Assembly (NCBI GenBank): GCA_947643945.1
Contig: CANRXN010000035.1
Span: 1-7,990, forward strand
DNA from: an uncultured Clostridium sp.
GTDB taxonomy: Bacteria > Bacillota > Clostridia > TANB77 > CAG-508
Length of the DNA: 7,990 bases
Direction of reading: 5' to 3'
The stretch's first letter is position 1. Each line of letters starts with the position of its first letter. A program made the position numbers and the translations under genes. Of the stretch, positions 1-4,868 are shown one piece after another. Under the pieces are notes generated by a model that saw only the letters and a program-made list of their open reading frames with translations, did no database searches and was not told the origin of the DNA.

Positions 1-1031
1 TCAATTGGTTTGTCTTCTCCTAATGGCTTCAAATGAATTAAATGAGCTTCTAACAAACTAACGTCTGCATAGTTAATGGCTCCATCTCCATTTAGTTCTC
101 CTTTTTGAGCGAAGGTAGTAACAGCTCCATAAACCGTTCCTATCAATTGCATTGATAATACAATAGCTAGTGTTGTAACAACTGTCGCTTTTGTTTTTTC
201 GCTTGTCATCCATTTCTTTCCAAAGTGAACGGCTCTTACTGCTACTAGTACTTCTACTGCTAGTAATAAAAATAGCATGGTATAATTTTTACCGGTTTTT
301 GGTAGTTTTCCTTGATATTGTTGGTCTTGATTTTCTAGCCCTACACCACCATTTGGTTTATTGTTATTTGGTTTTTCGATGTTTGGTTTACTAGGTGGTA
401 CTTCTCCTGGCTTTTGGTCATCTGGATTTTGATTTCCTGGGTTTTGGTTACCTGGATTTTGATTTCCTGGGTTTTGGTTACCTGGATTTTGGTCACCTGG
501 TTTATTGTCTGGTTTTTCATCTGGTTTCTCATCTGGCTTTTGTTCTTCTATAATGTCCATTTCAAGATTAGCCTTTTTTCCATTTACTACATAAACATCT
601 TCTTTTCCTTGTGAAGTTACCATATCTAGCATTTTAACTTCTGTTTTGGCAGCTTTTACCCCTTCTTTTACTTGAAGTGATACTTCTATTAAATTTTCTT
701 CTACTGTGGTTCCTGCCTTTTTATAGACAACAAATTCGCAAGTTTGGGAATTATATTCTAATCCCTCCCAGCCACTTAATGCTTTAAAATTAGCTTCTTT
801 TACTTCTTCAAATATTTCTTTATCATATTCCAAAATACCTTTGTAGGCATTTATCCCTTGGTCTATCTCTTGGAAGCTATCTACTTTTAGTGTAAATACC
901 ACACTATCTCCTTCTTGTAATTTTTGAGCAGTAGCAGTTAAGGTTGCTTCTAGTTTTGCACTAGCATACGAAAATGTAGATGCTAACATTACCATTATAA
1001 TTGCTACTATCATGCAAATTCGTTTTTTCAT
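1..1031 (-). CDS. Cell-surface protein with cohesin-like domain, LPKTG motif and dockerin-like repeat (C-terminus beyond window)
   Basis: Probably an exported wall- or membrane-attached adhesion or scaffold protein. The frame is open for 343 codons and runs off the left edge. Residues 1-25 are a signal peptide (MKKR, hydrophobic core, cleavage near YASA). Residues 27-160 are beta-rich and resemble a cohesin domain. Residues 164-242 are a Pro/Asn/Gln/Lys linker with four NPGNQ units. LPKTG at 243-247 is followed by a hydrophobic stretch and GKK, a complete sortase sorting signal. The protein does not stop there: a second hydrophobic segment (about 280-302) and a dockerin-like calcium loop (ELNGDGAINYADVSLL, from 312) follow. 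I chose the ATG at 1031 because it starts the signal peptide and has AGAAAGGATGG upstream; an in-frame ATG at 1043 abuts that site. Substrate and partners are unknown. The domain calls rest on pattern, not a search. Confidence 0.8.
   Translation of the reverse strand, partial: MKKRICMIVAIIMVMLASTFSYASAKLEATLTATAQKLQEGDSVVFTLKVDSFQEIDQGINAYKGILEYDKEIFEEVKEANFKALSGWEGLEYNSQTCEFVVYKKAGTTVEENLIEVSLQVKEGVKAAKTEVKMLDMVTSQGKEDVYVVNGKKANLEMDIIEEQKPDEKPDEKPDNKPGDQNPGNQNPGNQNPGNQNPGNQNPDDQKPGEVPPSKPNIEKPNNNKPNGGVGLENQDQQYQGKLPKTGKNYTMLFLLLAVEVLVAVRAVHFGKKWMTSEKTKATVVTTLAIVLSMQLIGTVYGAVTTFAQKGELNGDGAINYADVSLLEAHLIHLKPLGEDKPI
421..490 (-). repeat. Tandem coding repeat for NPGNQ units
   Basis: Two nearly identical 30-base units (421-450 and 451-480) and the start of a third encode four NPGNQ pentapeptides, then NPDDQ, in the linker of the surface protein. 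Each 30-mer is two 15-base units differing only at synonymous positions. The copy number could change by slippage, altering linker length without breaking the frame. Confidence 0.85.
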
Positions 1032-1132
1032 TTTTGATTCCATCCTTTCTGATTAACAACAAAATAGCCTCAAAAAAATGTTTTTAATTTTTTTGAACTA
1101 GCTTTTTGTTTCTTTCAAATTTACTTATTTAA

Positions 1133-1161
1133 ATTGTAGCAGGTAGTTATTTTTCTTTCAA
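1133..1161 (-). promoter_or_regulatory. Sigma-A-type promoter of the surface-protein gene
   Basis: Read on the minus strand: TTGAAA (1161-1156), a 17-base spacer, then TACAAT (1138-1133) preceded by TGC, an extended -10. Both hexamers match consensus at five of six positions. The predicted start lies near 1126, leaving an A-rich leader of about 95 bases before the ATG at 1031. The rest of 1032-1347 is very AT-rich and shows no gene or convincing RNA structure. Confidence 0.65.
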
Positions 1162-1347
1162 TATATGCTATTTTAATTTTGCTTATTTTATACTTCAAAA
1201 CTGCTTGTTTGCTTAAGCTTTTGTTTGTTGTTTTACAGTTTGTTTTCTTTTTTGTAATTAGTTTGTAATATTTTTTGTATTTTTTCTTCTACACCTTAAT
1301 TCCGTAATATTTTTCAAATTACTAAAAGGTCAAACTTTTACTAAATC

Positions 1348-1373
1348 TGCCATCAGGGACGGATCTTTTTGAC
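1348..1373 (+). repeat. Left inverted repeat
   Basis: Starts TGCCATCAGGGACGGATC and continues into TTTTTGAC. It pairs with 1941-1970: 13 bases are exact, and the inner part matches with substitutions and a 4-base gap. It lies just downstream of the stop codon of the PAS ORF. Confidence 0.7.
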
Positions 1374-1381
1374 ATTTTTTA

Positions 1382-1708
1382 TTACATTTGTAAATTTAAT
1401 TCAAATCTTTCTATAAATCCTATCCATTCACCTATTTCATTTTTTACGCCTTGCATATATACTCTTTGATTTCTAGCAGTTACACATACAAACATTTCTT
1501 TTCCATTGCTTTTAATTCCTTCGTAACCTTTTTTTATTCTTTCAATTGATTTTTCGTTACTATGACAGTCAAATAGACTTTTTCCTATTAAGTTTTTGTA
1601 TCCTCTTTCTTCATAATAATGGTATTGTGCATTTTTATTCATAAATCTAATAATGTAGTCATTATCCACAAAAACAATAGGATATGGATAACTATTCAAA
1701 ATTTCAAA
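1382..1708 (-). pseudogene. Small PAS-domain protein, 5' end missing
   Basis: The frame encodes a single PAS sensor domain of about 105 residues. The N-terminal pattern NSYPYPIVFVDNDYIIRFMN is the typical first strands of a PAS fold, followed by a helix region (YYEERGYKNLIGKSLFDCH) and the last strands (VYMQGVKNEIGEWIGFIERFEL). No output domain is present. The only upstream start is a TTG at 1699; it has no Shine-Dalgarno, and a TAA in frame at 1711-1709 closes the frame just beyond FEI. The next bases belong to the ribosome binding site of the opposite-strand ORF. I infer that the natural start was lost at a junction near 1709, making this a remnant; a leaderless functional gene is less likely. 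The ligand is unknown. Confidence 0.6.
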
Positions 1709-1726
1709 TTAGTAGGAGGACTTTAC

Positions 1727-1882
1727 ATGTTGAACAAAGAATTTCTTGCGAACCAAATTTATGGAAATGATGCAGAAGAGGTGCTATTTTTTTTAGCAAA
1801 GGTTGCTCCAGACAAGCATGAATTTAGAAATGAAAAGAAGAATGTGTTGTGGTGCATCCGTTTACTGTCTGAAAGTCCGTAA
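1727..1882 (+). CDS. Small ORF of unknown function, 51 residues
   Basis: The ATG at 1727 is preceded by AGGAGG with a 7-base gap, a strong ribosome binding site, and a terminator-like hairpin follows 29 bases after the stop. The product begins MLNKEFLANQIYGNDAEEV, is mildly hydrophobic and has no signal peptide or motif I recognise. The end may be altered: CCG occurs at 1858-1860 and 1877-1879, the same pattern as the frameshift sites elsewhere in this window. Dropping both G bases gives a 59-residue product ending KRKNY with its TAA at 1906-1908, close to the hairpin. It could also be the 5' remnant of a longer gene trapped in the repeat-bounded segment. A longer frame opens at 1619 but has no ribosome binding site. 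Confidence 0.4.
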   Translation: MLNKEFLANQIYGNDAEEVLFFLAKVAPDKHEFRNEKKNVLWCIRLLSESP

Positions 1883-1888
1883 ATCTGT

Positions 1889-2482
1889 TCAAAAGAAAGA
1901 ACTACTAAATTGTCGGTGGTATACCACCGACATAATTTTTGGCAAAAAGAAAGGTCTGTCCCTGATGGCAAACCTTAACAATTCTTTATTTAATATTTTG
2001 TTGACTATTTTTTCGAACCAATTTCCTTCTTCTTTTTCTAGTTCTTCTGCCGCAGGCTCAACATAGTCTTTTTTTGGTAGTAAAACATACACAGTTTGTT
2101 TATTCGTTAATTTTTGCATTCCTAGTTTTTCTTTGGCTAGTTTTTCAATGGTATTTAAGTTTACACTATTTTGTATGCTAACTTCTAGCTGTTCATTTTC
2201 TTTTTGCATAGAAGATAATTCTCTTTTTAAAGTTTGTACCTGATTAAATTTTTCATTAATTTGGGAGTTGCGATAACTTACAGTTAAAAGGATAATAAAT
2301 ATGCCAACAACTGCAAAAGTTAATTTTGTTTGTCTTTTTTTCTGTGCCTTTGATATCTTAACATCTTGTTTTGGTAAGTCTTCTACTACTCTTATTTTCT
2401 TTTTTTGTGGTCTTGTTCTTCTTTGGATGTCTGGTTCTAGTTTTCTTGGACTTGTTCCATATTCATATCTACTTATTGCCAT
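1889..2482 (-). CDS. ftsL: FtsL/DivIC-like cell division protein with altered C-terminus
   Basis: A bitopic membrane protein of the divisome; FtsL-type proteins join DivIB/FtsQ and DivIC/FtsB to control septal cell-wall synthesis. The 197-residue product has a basic cytoplasmic N-terminus (1-53), one membrane helix (about 54-70), an extracellular coiled coil (72-105, KFNQVQTLKRELSSMQKENE), and the region TIEKLAKEKLGMQ typical of the family. Its position directly after rsmH supports FtsL rather than DivIC. AGGAGG lies 10 bases before the ATG and overlaps the rsmH stop, with 14 bases between the genes. Residues from about 171 (AIRDRPFFLPKIM and on) are translated from the inverted-repeat segment, so the natural C-terminus probably ended near NKILNKELL. 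This tail is on the extracellular side and may be tolerated. Confidence 0.8.
   Translation of the reverse strand: MAISRYEYGTSPRKLEPDIQRRTRPQKKKIRVVEDLPKQDVKISKAQKKRQTKLTFAVVGIFIILLTVSYRNSQINEKFNQVQTLKRELSSMQKENEQLEVSIQNSVNLNTIEKLAKEKLGMQKLTNKQTVYVLLPKKDYVEPAAEELEKEEGNWFEKIVNKILNKELLRFAIRDRPFFLPKIMSVVYHRQFSSSFF
1911..1932 (+). terminator. Perfect 22-base palindrome, probable terminator
   Basis: TGTCGGTGG and CCACCGACA pair perfectly around a central TATA; on the plus strand TAATTTTT follows. This is a good intrinsic terminator for the small ORF that ends at 1882. It is also GC-rich compared with its surroundings and lies beside the right inverted repeat, so it may instead be a structural part of that element. 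Confidence 0.55.
1941..1970 (-). repeat. Right inverted repeat, inside the ftsL frame
   Basis: On the minus strand it begins TGCCATCAGGGACAGACC and continues CTTTTTGCC. It is the partner of 1348-1373. Its outer end coincides with codon 172 of the ftsL frame, so the last 26-27 residues of that product are encoded by repeat-segment DNA. Confidence 0.7.
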
Positions 2483-2496
2483 AAGTTATTCACCTC

Positions 2497-3428
2497 CTAT
2501 CTTCTTTCAAAAATTCTAAGTTTTGCACTTTTACTTCTGGAATTTTCTTCTAATTCTTCTTTTGTTGCCGTAATTGGCTTTTTGGTTATAATTTCCCCTA
2601 AAGCTTTAGCACCACATACACAATAAGGTAAGTCACTAGGACAGGTGCATTTCCCTTTTGCTTCAATAAAAGCATTTTTTACGGCTCTATCTTCTAAGGA
2701 ATGAAAGGTTATAACACATAATCTTCCTTTTTCTTTTAAGCAATCAATACTGTTCTTTATAGTTTGGTATAGCGGTTTTATTTCGTTGTTTACTTCAATT
2801 CGAATCGCTTGAAAAGTTCTTTTAGCTGGATGTCCATCTTTTTGTTTTGCTCTTGGAATTGATTTTTCTATGATTTCTACTAATTCTTTGGTTGTTTCTA
2901 TTGTTTTTTCTTTTCTTTTTAGACAAATGTTTTTGGCAATTTGCCTCGAGAATTTTTCTTCTCCATATTCATAAATTAAATTGGCTAATTCTTCTTCTGG
3001 ATATTGATTTACAACATCCTTTGCTGTTAAACTTTGGGTTTTATCCATTCTCATGTCTAGGTCATTTTCTCCTAAGTAGCTAAACCCTCGGTTTTTTTCG
3101 TCTAATTGATAGGAAGAAACTCCTAGGTCTAGTAAAATTCCATCTACTTTGTCTATGTTTTGTTCTTCTAATATTTGCTTGATATTATCATGGTTGCCAT
3201 GCACATATTGCACATTTGAGAATTGACTTAAGACTTGTTTTGCTGCTTTTAATGCTTCTTCGTCACGGTCAATTCCTATTAGTTTTCCACGATTTGATAA
3301 CTTTTGTACAATTTCCTTACTGTGACCGAGCCCCTCCTAATGTACCGATCTACATAGATACCTTCTGGCTTTACTTTAAGTCCTTCGATACATTCTTTTA
3401 GCATGACTGGTTTATGTTTAAATTCCAA
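2497..3428 (-). CDS. rsmH: 16S rRNA (cytosine1402-N4)-methyltransferase RsmH, interrupted by two +1 frameshifts
   Basis: RsmH (MraW) methylates N4 of C1402 in the 16S rRNA decoding centre using S-adenosylmethionine. The start is TTG at 3428, 8 bases after AAGGAG; the product opens MEFKHKPVMLKECIEGL as the family does. Two extra bases at plus 3347 and 3328 break the frame inside the SAM-binding loop: without them it reads YVDGTLGGAGHSKEIVQKL (residues 25-43), the conserved motif. The remainder is intact: LLDLGVSSYQLD, the GFSY and DMRMD motifs, RTFQAIRIEVNNE, CVITFHSLEDRAVK, the CTCPSDLPYCVC cysteine cluster, and the usual SRSAKLR-type end, here SRSKSAKLRIFERR. The restored length of 309 residues is normal. 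Since everything else is conserved, I think the frameshifts are sequence errors or very recent. Confidence 0.93.
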
Positions 3429-3506
3429 TTTATTAACTCCTTGTTTTTTAAAGGTTCTTAAAATGCGAAAAATGCTTGCACAATTTTGCAAGTTTTTTAT
3501 AAAAGT

Positions 3507-3534
3507 AGCTGGCAATTCTAAAAAATTACCAGCT
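3507..3534 (-). other. Hairpin in the mraZ-rsmH spacer
   Basis: On the minus-strand transcript AGCTGGTAATT pairs with AATTGCCAGCT around a 6-base loop. The single imperfect pair is a G-U wobble there but an A-C mismatch on the plus strand, which favours a role in the mraZ-rsmH RNA. No U-run follows, so it is not a classic terminator; it could be an attenuator, processing site or stabiliser. A smaller stem (CTTGCA/TGCAAG, 3475-3492) lies between it and rsmH. Confidence 0.4.
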
Positions 3535-3555
3535 GAAATTTTTGTTTTGTTTTAT

Positions 3556-3734
3556 CTTTTGGTTTTTTTTAGTTTCTTTTGTTTAACCTTCTTTTGCGTT
3601 TTTTAAGCTTTTGTTTCTTTATCTTTTGTATTTGTCTTTTGTGTTTTATATTTTCTTTTGTAAATTTATCTTTTGTACTTTAACTTATTTTTCTTTTGTA
3701 ACTTTGTCTTTTGTGTTTTTATATAAACTTTTGC
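3556..3734 (-). repeat. Array of eleven C/ACAAAAG-type heptamers between mraZ and rsmH
   Basis: On the plus strand CTTTTG starts at 3556, 3576, 3591, 3608, 3623, 3636, 3655, 3670, 3693, 3708 and 3728, mostly followed by T, so the minus-strand transcript reads ACAAAAG again and again. Steps are 13 to 23 bases, most often 15. The spacers between copies are unrelated A/T-rich sequence. The array fills the centre of a 311-base spacer that codes for nothing I can see; in this cluster the genes normally lie much closer. Confidence 0.6.
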
Positions 3735-3739
3735 AAGTA

Positions 3740-4165
3740 TTATATACCAAGCATTGTCATATTTTCGGCAATTTCTTCTGCTGAAATATTTTCATCACAG
3801 TTTTGCCATGTTTGTTTGTCCCAAATTTCAAGTCTTGTTCCTACCCCTATGATAACTGCTTCCTTTTCAAGGTTTGCAGCAGTTCTTAGGTTGTTTGGAA
3901 TTAAAAATCTTCCTTGTTTGTCAATTTCACATTCGGTTGCTCCTGATAAGAAAAATCTTACAAAGTTTCTGGCATTTTTGTCTGCTAGTGGTAAGGTTTT
4001 TAGTTTTGTTTCGAAATTTAACCACTCATTTTGTGAAAACGCAAATAAACATCCATCTAATCCTTTGGTTACGATGAATTTTTCTCCCATATCATTTCTT
4101 AGTTTGGCTGGCATAATGATTCTGCCTTTTGTATCTATGGAATGCTCGTATTCACCAATTAGCAA
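3740..4165 (-). CDS. mraZ: Transcriptional regulator MraZ
   Basis: MraZ is a ring-forming DNA-binding protein that controls the division and cell-wall cluster it heads. The 141-residue product has the two SpoVT/AbrB-type half domains: IGEYEHSIDTKGRIIMPAKLR (from residue 3, DTKGR at 11-15) and CEIDKQGRFLIPNNLR (from 79, DKQGR at 82-86). The frame stays open to 4195, but the family starts right before the GEYEHS segment, so I chose TTG at 4165; GGGAGG lies 11 bases upstream. An in-frame GTG at 4174 is too close to that site. The gene leads rsmH and ftsL in the same direction. The repeats between its promoter and start point to autoregulation. Confidence 0.95.
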   Translation of the reverse strand: MLIGEYEHSIDTKGRIIMPAKLRNDMGEKFIVTKGLDGCLFAFSQNEWLNFETKLKTLPLADKNARNFVRFFLSGATECEIDKQGRFLIPNNLRTAANLEKEAVIIGVGTRLEIWDKQTWQNCDENISAEEIAENMTMLGI

Positions 4166-4171
4166 GTTTCT

Positions 4172-4222
4172 CACTTCCTCCCACTTTGTTACCACTTTGT
4201 ACCACTTTTCTCCACTTCACTT
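4172..4222 (-). promoter_or_regulatory. Phased AAGTG boxes, probable MraZ operator
   Basis: The minus strand carries AAAGTGG three times (plus 4202-4208, 4192-4198, 4181-4187), flanked by AAGTGG (4212-4217) and AAGTG (4172-4176). The five cores fall 10-11 bases apart, about one helical turn. A further AAGTG sits at 4218-4222. MraZ is known to bind tandem boxes in its own promoter region; the mycoplasma site is AAAGTG followed by a short spacer. Here the boxes lie between the -10 and the start codon, overlapping the ribosome binding site, which fits repression by an MraZ ring. Confidence 0.75.
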
Positions 4223-4224
4223 AA

Positions 4225-4253
4225 ATTTTAATATAACTTTTGTTTTTTTGCAA
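4225..4253 (-). promoter_or_regulatory. Promoter of mraZ
   Basis: On the minus strand TTGCAA (4253-4248) is followed by exactly 17 bases and TAAAAT (4230-4225). The -10 matches consensus at five of six positions and the -35 at four of six. Transcription would begin near 4218, at the first AAGTG box. Between this promoter and 4412 the DNA is AT-rich with no gene. Confidence 0.6.
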
Positions 4254-4412
4254 GTCTTTTTTGAAATTTTTTTATTTTTTATTTAAAATAGTTACAATTC
4301 ACGGTTAAAAGGTTTAATTATATACAAAATTTCTGCATTTTTCGCAGATAACTCGTATCCATTTTTATTTTTAAGAATAATTCGTGTTACTTATTCTTTC
4401 CTTTCCTATTAA

Positions 4413-4435
4413 TAGTTCGTTCTTTTTTCGAACTA
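4413..4435. promoter_or_regulatory. Inverted repeat at the XRE promoter, candidate operator
   Basis: TAGTTCG and CGAACTA form perfect 7-base arms around a 9-base, T-rich centre. The repeat lies just upstream of the -10 of the XRE gene, over the -35 position, and is a natural candidate for autorepression by that regulator. Confidence 0.45.
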
Positions 4436-4439
4436 GAAT

Positions 4440-4448
4440 TGCTATACT
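4440..4448 (+). promoter_or_regulatory. Extended -10 of the XRE regulator gene
   Basis: TGCTATACT is an extended -10 (TGn plus TATACT, five of six). No good -35 lies 17 bases upstream, where the inverted repeat sits; an extended -10 can compensate. The start codon follows about 29 bases downstream, after AAGGAGG. Confidence 0.5.
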
Positions 4449-4477
4449 TCTTTTATATAAAGTGTAAGGAGGTCCCT

Positions 4478-4840
4478 ATGAAAAGTGAAGAAAAAGTTTT
4501 AAGAAAAAACATTGGAAAGAAAATCAAATTGGCAAGATCTAAGGCAGAATATACACAAGAAGAATTAGCTGAAAAATTATCCTTATCTCCTAGATATATT
4601 AGTCAATTAGAAAGAGGGATTGCTTTTGGTAGTGCAACTACTATTATCCATGTATGTAAGGCTTTAAATATAAACTCTGACTTTTTGTTTCAAGACTTAA
4701 TTGGTAATAAGTCTCCCATTATAGACACCATTGGGAATGATAAATTTTTAGAAGATTATATGAAATTAAATGATTATAATAAAAATGTAATTGCTGTTTT
4801 AGCAAATGAATTGATTAAAATGCAGAAAAAAGATGCCTAA
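4478..4840 (+). CDS. XRE-family helix-turn-helix transcriptional regulator
   Basis: A 120-residue Cro/CI-type DNA-binding protein. The helix-turn-helix domain spans residues 11-72: LARSKAEYTQEELAEKLSLS, then the recognition helix SPRYISQLERG (37-47), then the closing helices to FLF. The C-terminal part (85-120, YMKLNDYNKNVIAVLANELI) is a short helical tail, probably for dimerisation; no ligand domain is present. I chose ATG 4478 because AAGGAGG lies 5 bases upstream; the frame opens earlier at 4439 but that start has no site. It is the only clearly conserved gene on the plus strand, divergent from mraZ and convergent with the peptidase gene. Its target could be its own promoter (inverted repeat at 4413-4435); a link to mraZ is possible but not shown. 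Confidence 0.9.
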   Translation: MKSEEKVLRKNIGKKIKLARSKAEYTQEELAEKLSLSPRYISQLERGIAFGSATTIIHVCKALNINSDFLFQDLIGNKSPIIDTIGNDKFLEDYMKLNDYNKNVIAVLANELIKMQKKDA

Positions 4841-4868
4841 AATAAGTGGTTTTCCACTTTTTAGGCAT
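4833..4868 (-). terminator. Terminator between the converging XRE and peptidase genes
   Basis: ATGCCTAAAA-TAAGTGG pairs with CCACTTTTTAGGCAT, with a two-base bulge and a TTTT loop. On the minus strand the stem is followed by CTTTTTT, making a strong intrinsic terminator for the peptidase gene. On the plus strand the stem begins within the XRE stop codon region and the trailing T-run is weak, so it may also stop XRE transcription, less efficiently. Confidence 0.75.

Larger units (their letters stand above)
1348..1970. mobile_element. 623-base segment bounded by inverted repeats (putative non-autonomous element)
   Basis: The plus-strand sequence TGCCATCAGGGAC at 1348-1360 recurs as its exact reverse complement at 1958-1970. 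Similarity continues inward: GGATCTTTTTGAC on the left against AGACCTTTCTTTTTGCC read inward from the right, with a 4-base indel. The right repeat lies inside the ftsL reading frame. Between the repeats are a 5'-truncated PAS ORF, a small plus-strand ORF and a perfect palindrome; there is no transposase. I see no clear target duplication. It could be a MITE or REP-like element that captured sequence, or two separate copies of a dispersed repeat. The mobile nature is inference. Confidence 0.5.

Noticed and set aside
421..490. Short direct repeats resembling a small CRISPR array
   Set aside because: The units are contiguous 15/30-mers with no spacers, and they encode a Pro/Asn/Gln linker in a long open frame.
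414..614. Plus-strand ORF rich in Trp, Ile and Leu
   Set aside because: Antisense translation of the NPGNQ repeat DNA; its repetitive hydrophobic product only mirrors the linker.
3320..3350. Programmed frameshifting in rsmH
   Set aside because: No slippery heptamer is visible, two same-direction shifts would be needed within 20 bases, and similar breaks occur in unrelated genes nearby.
3347..3350. GATC created by the inserted G in rsmH as a link to the DpnII system
   Set aside because: The other proposed insertions do not create GATC, so this is probably chance.
3429..3515. Upstream start for rsmH at 3515
   Set aside because: The extra N-terminal residues do not match the family, and the TTG at 3428 has AAGGAG at proper distance.
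3556..3734. ACAAAAG array as CRISPR or as a coding repeat
   Set aside because: The repeat is only seven bases, spacing is irregular, and all minus-strand frames contain stops.
3711..4286. Long plus-strand ORF of 191 codons over mraZ
   Set aside because: It is the antisense shadow of mraZ, which has full family motifs, and has no ribosome binding site.
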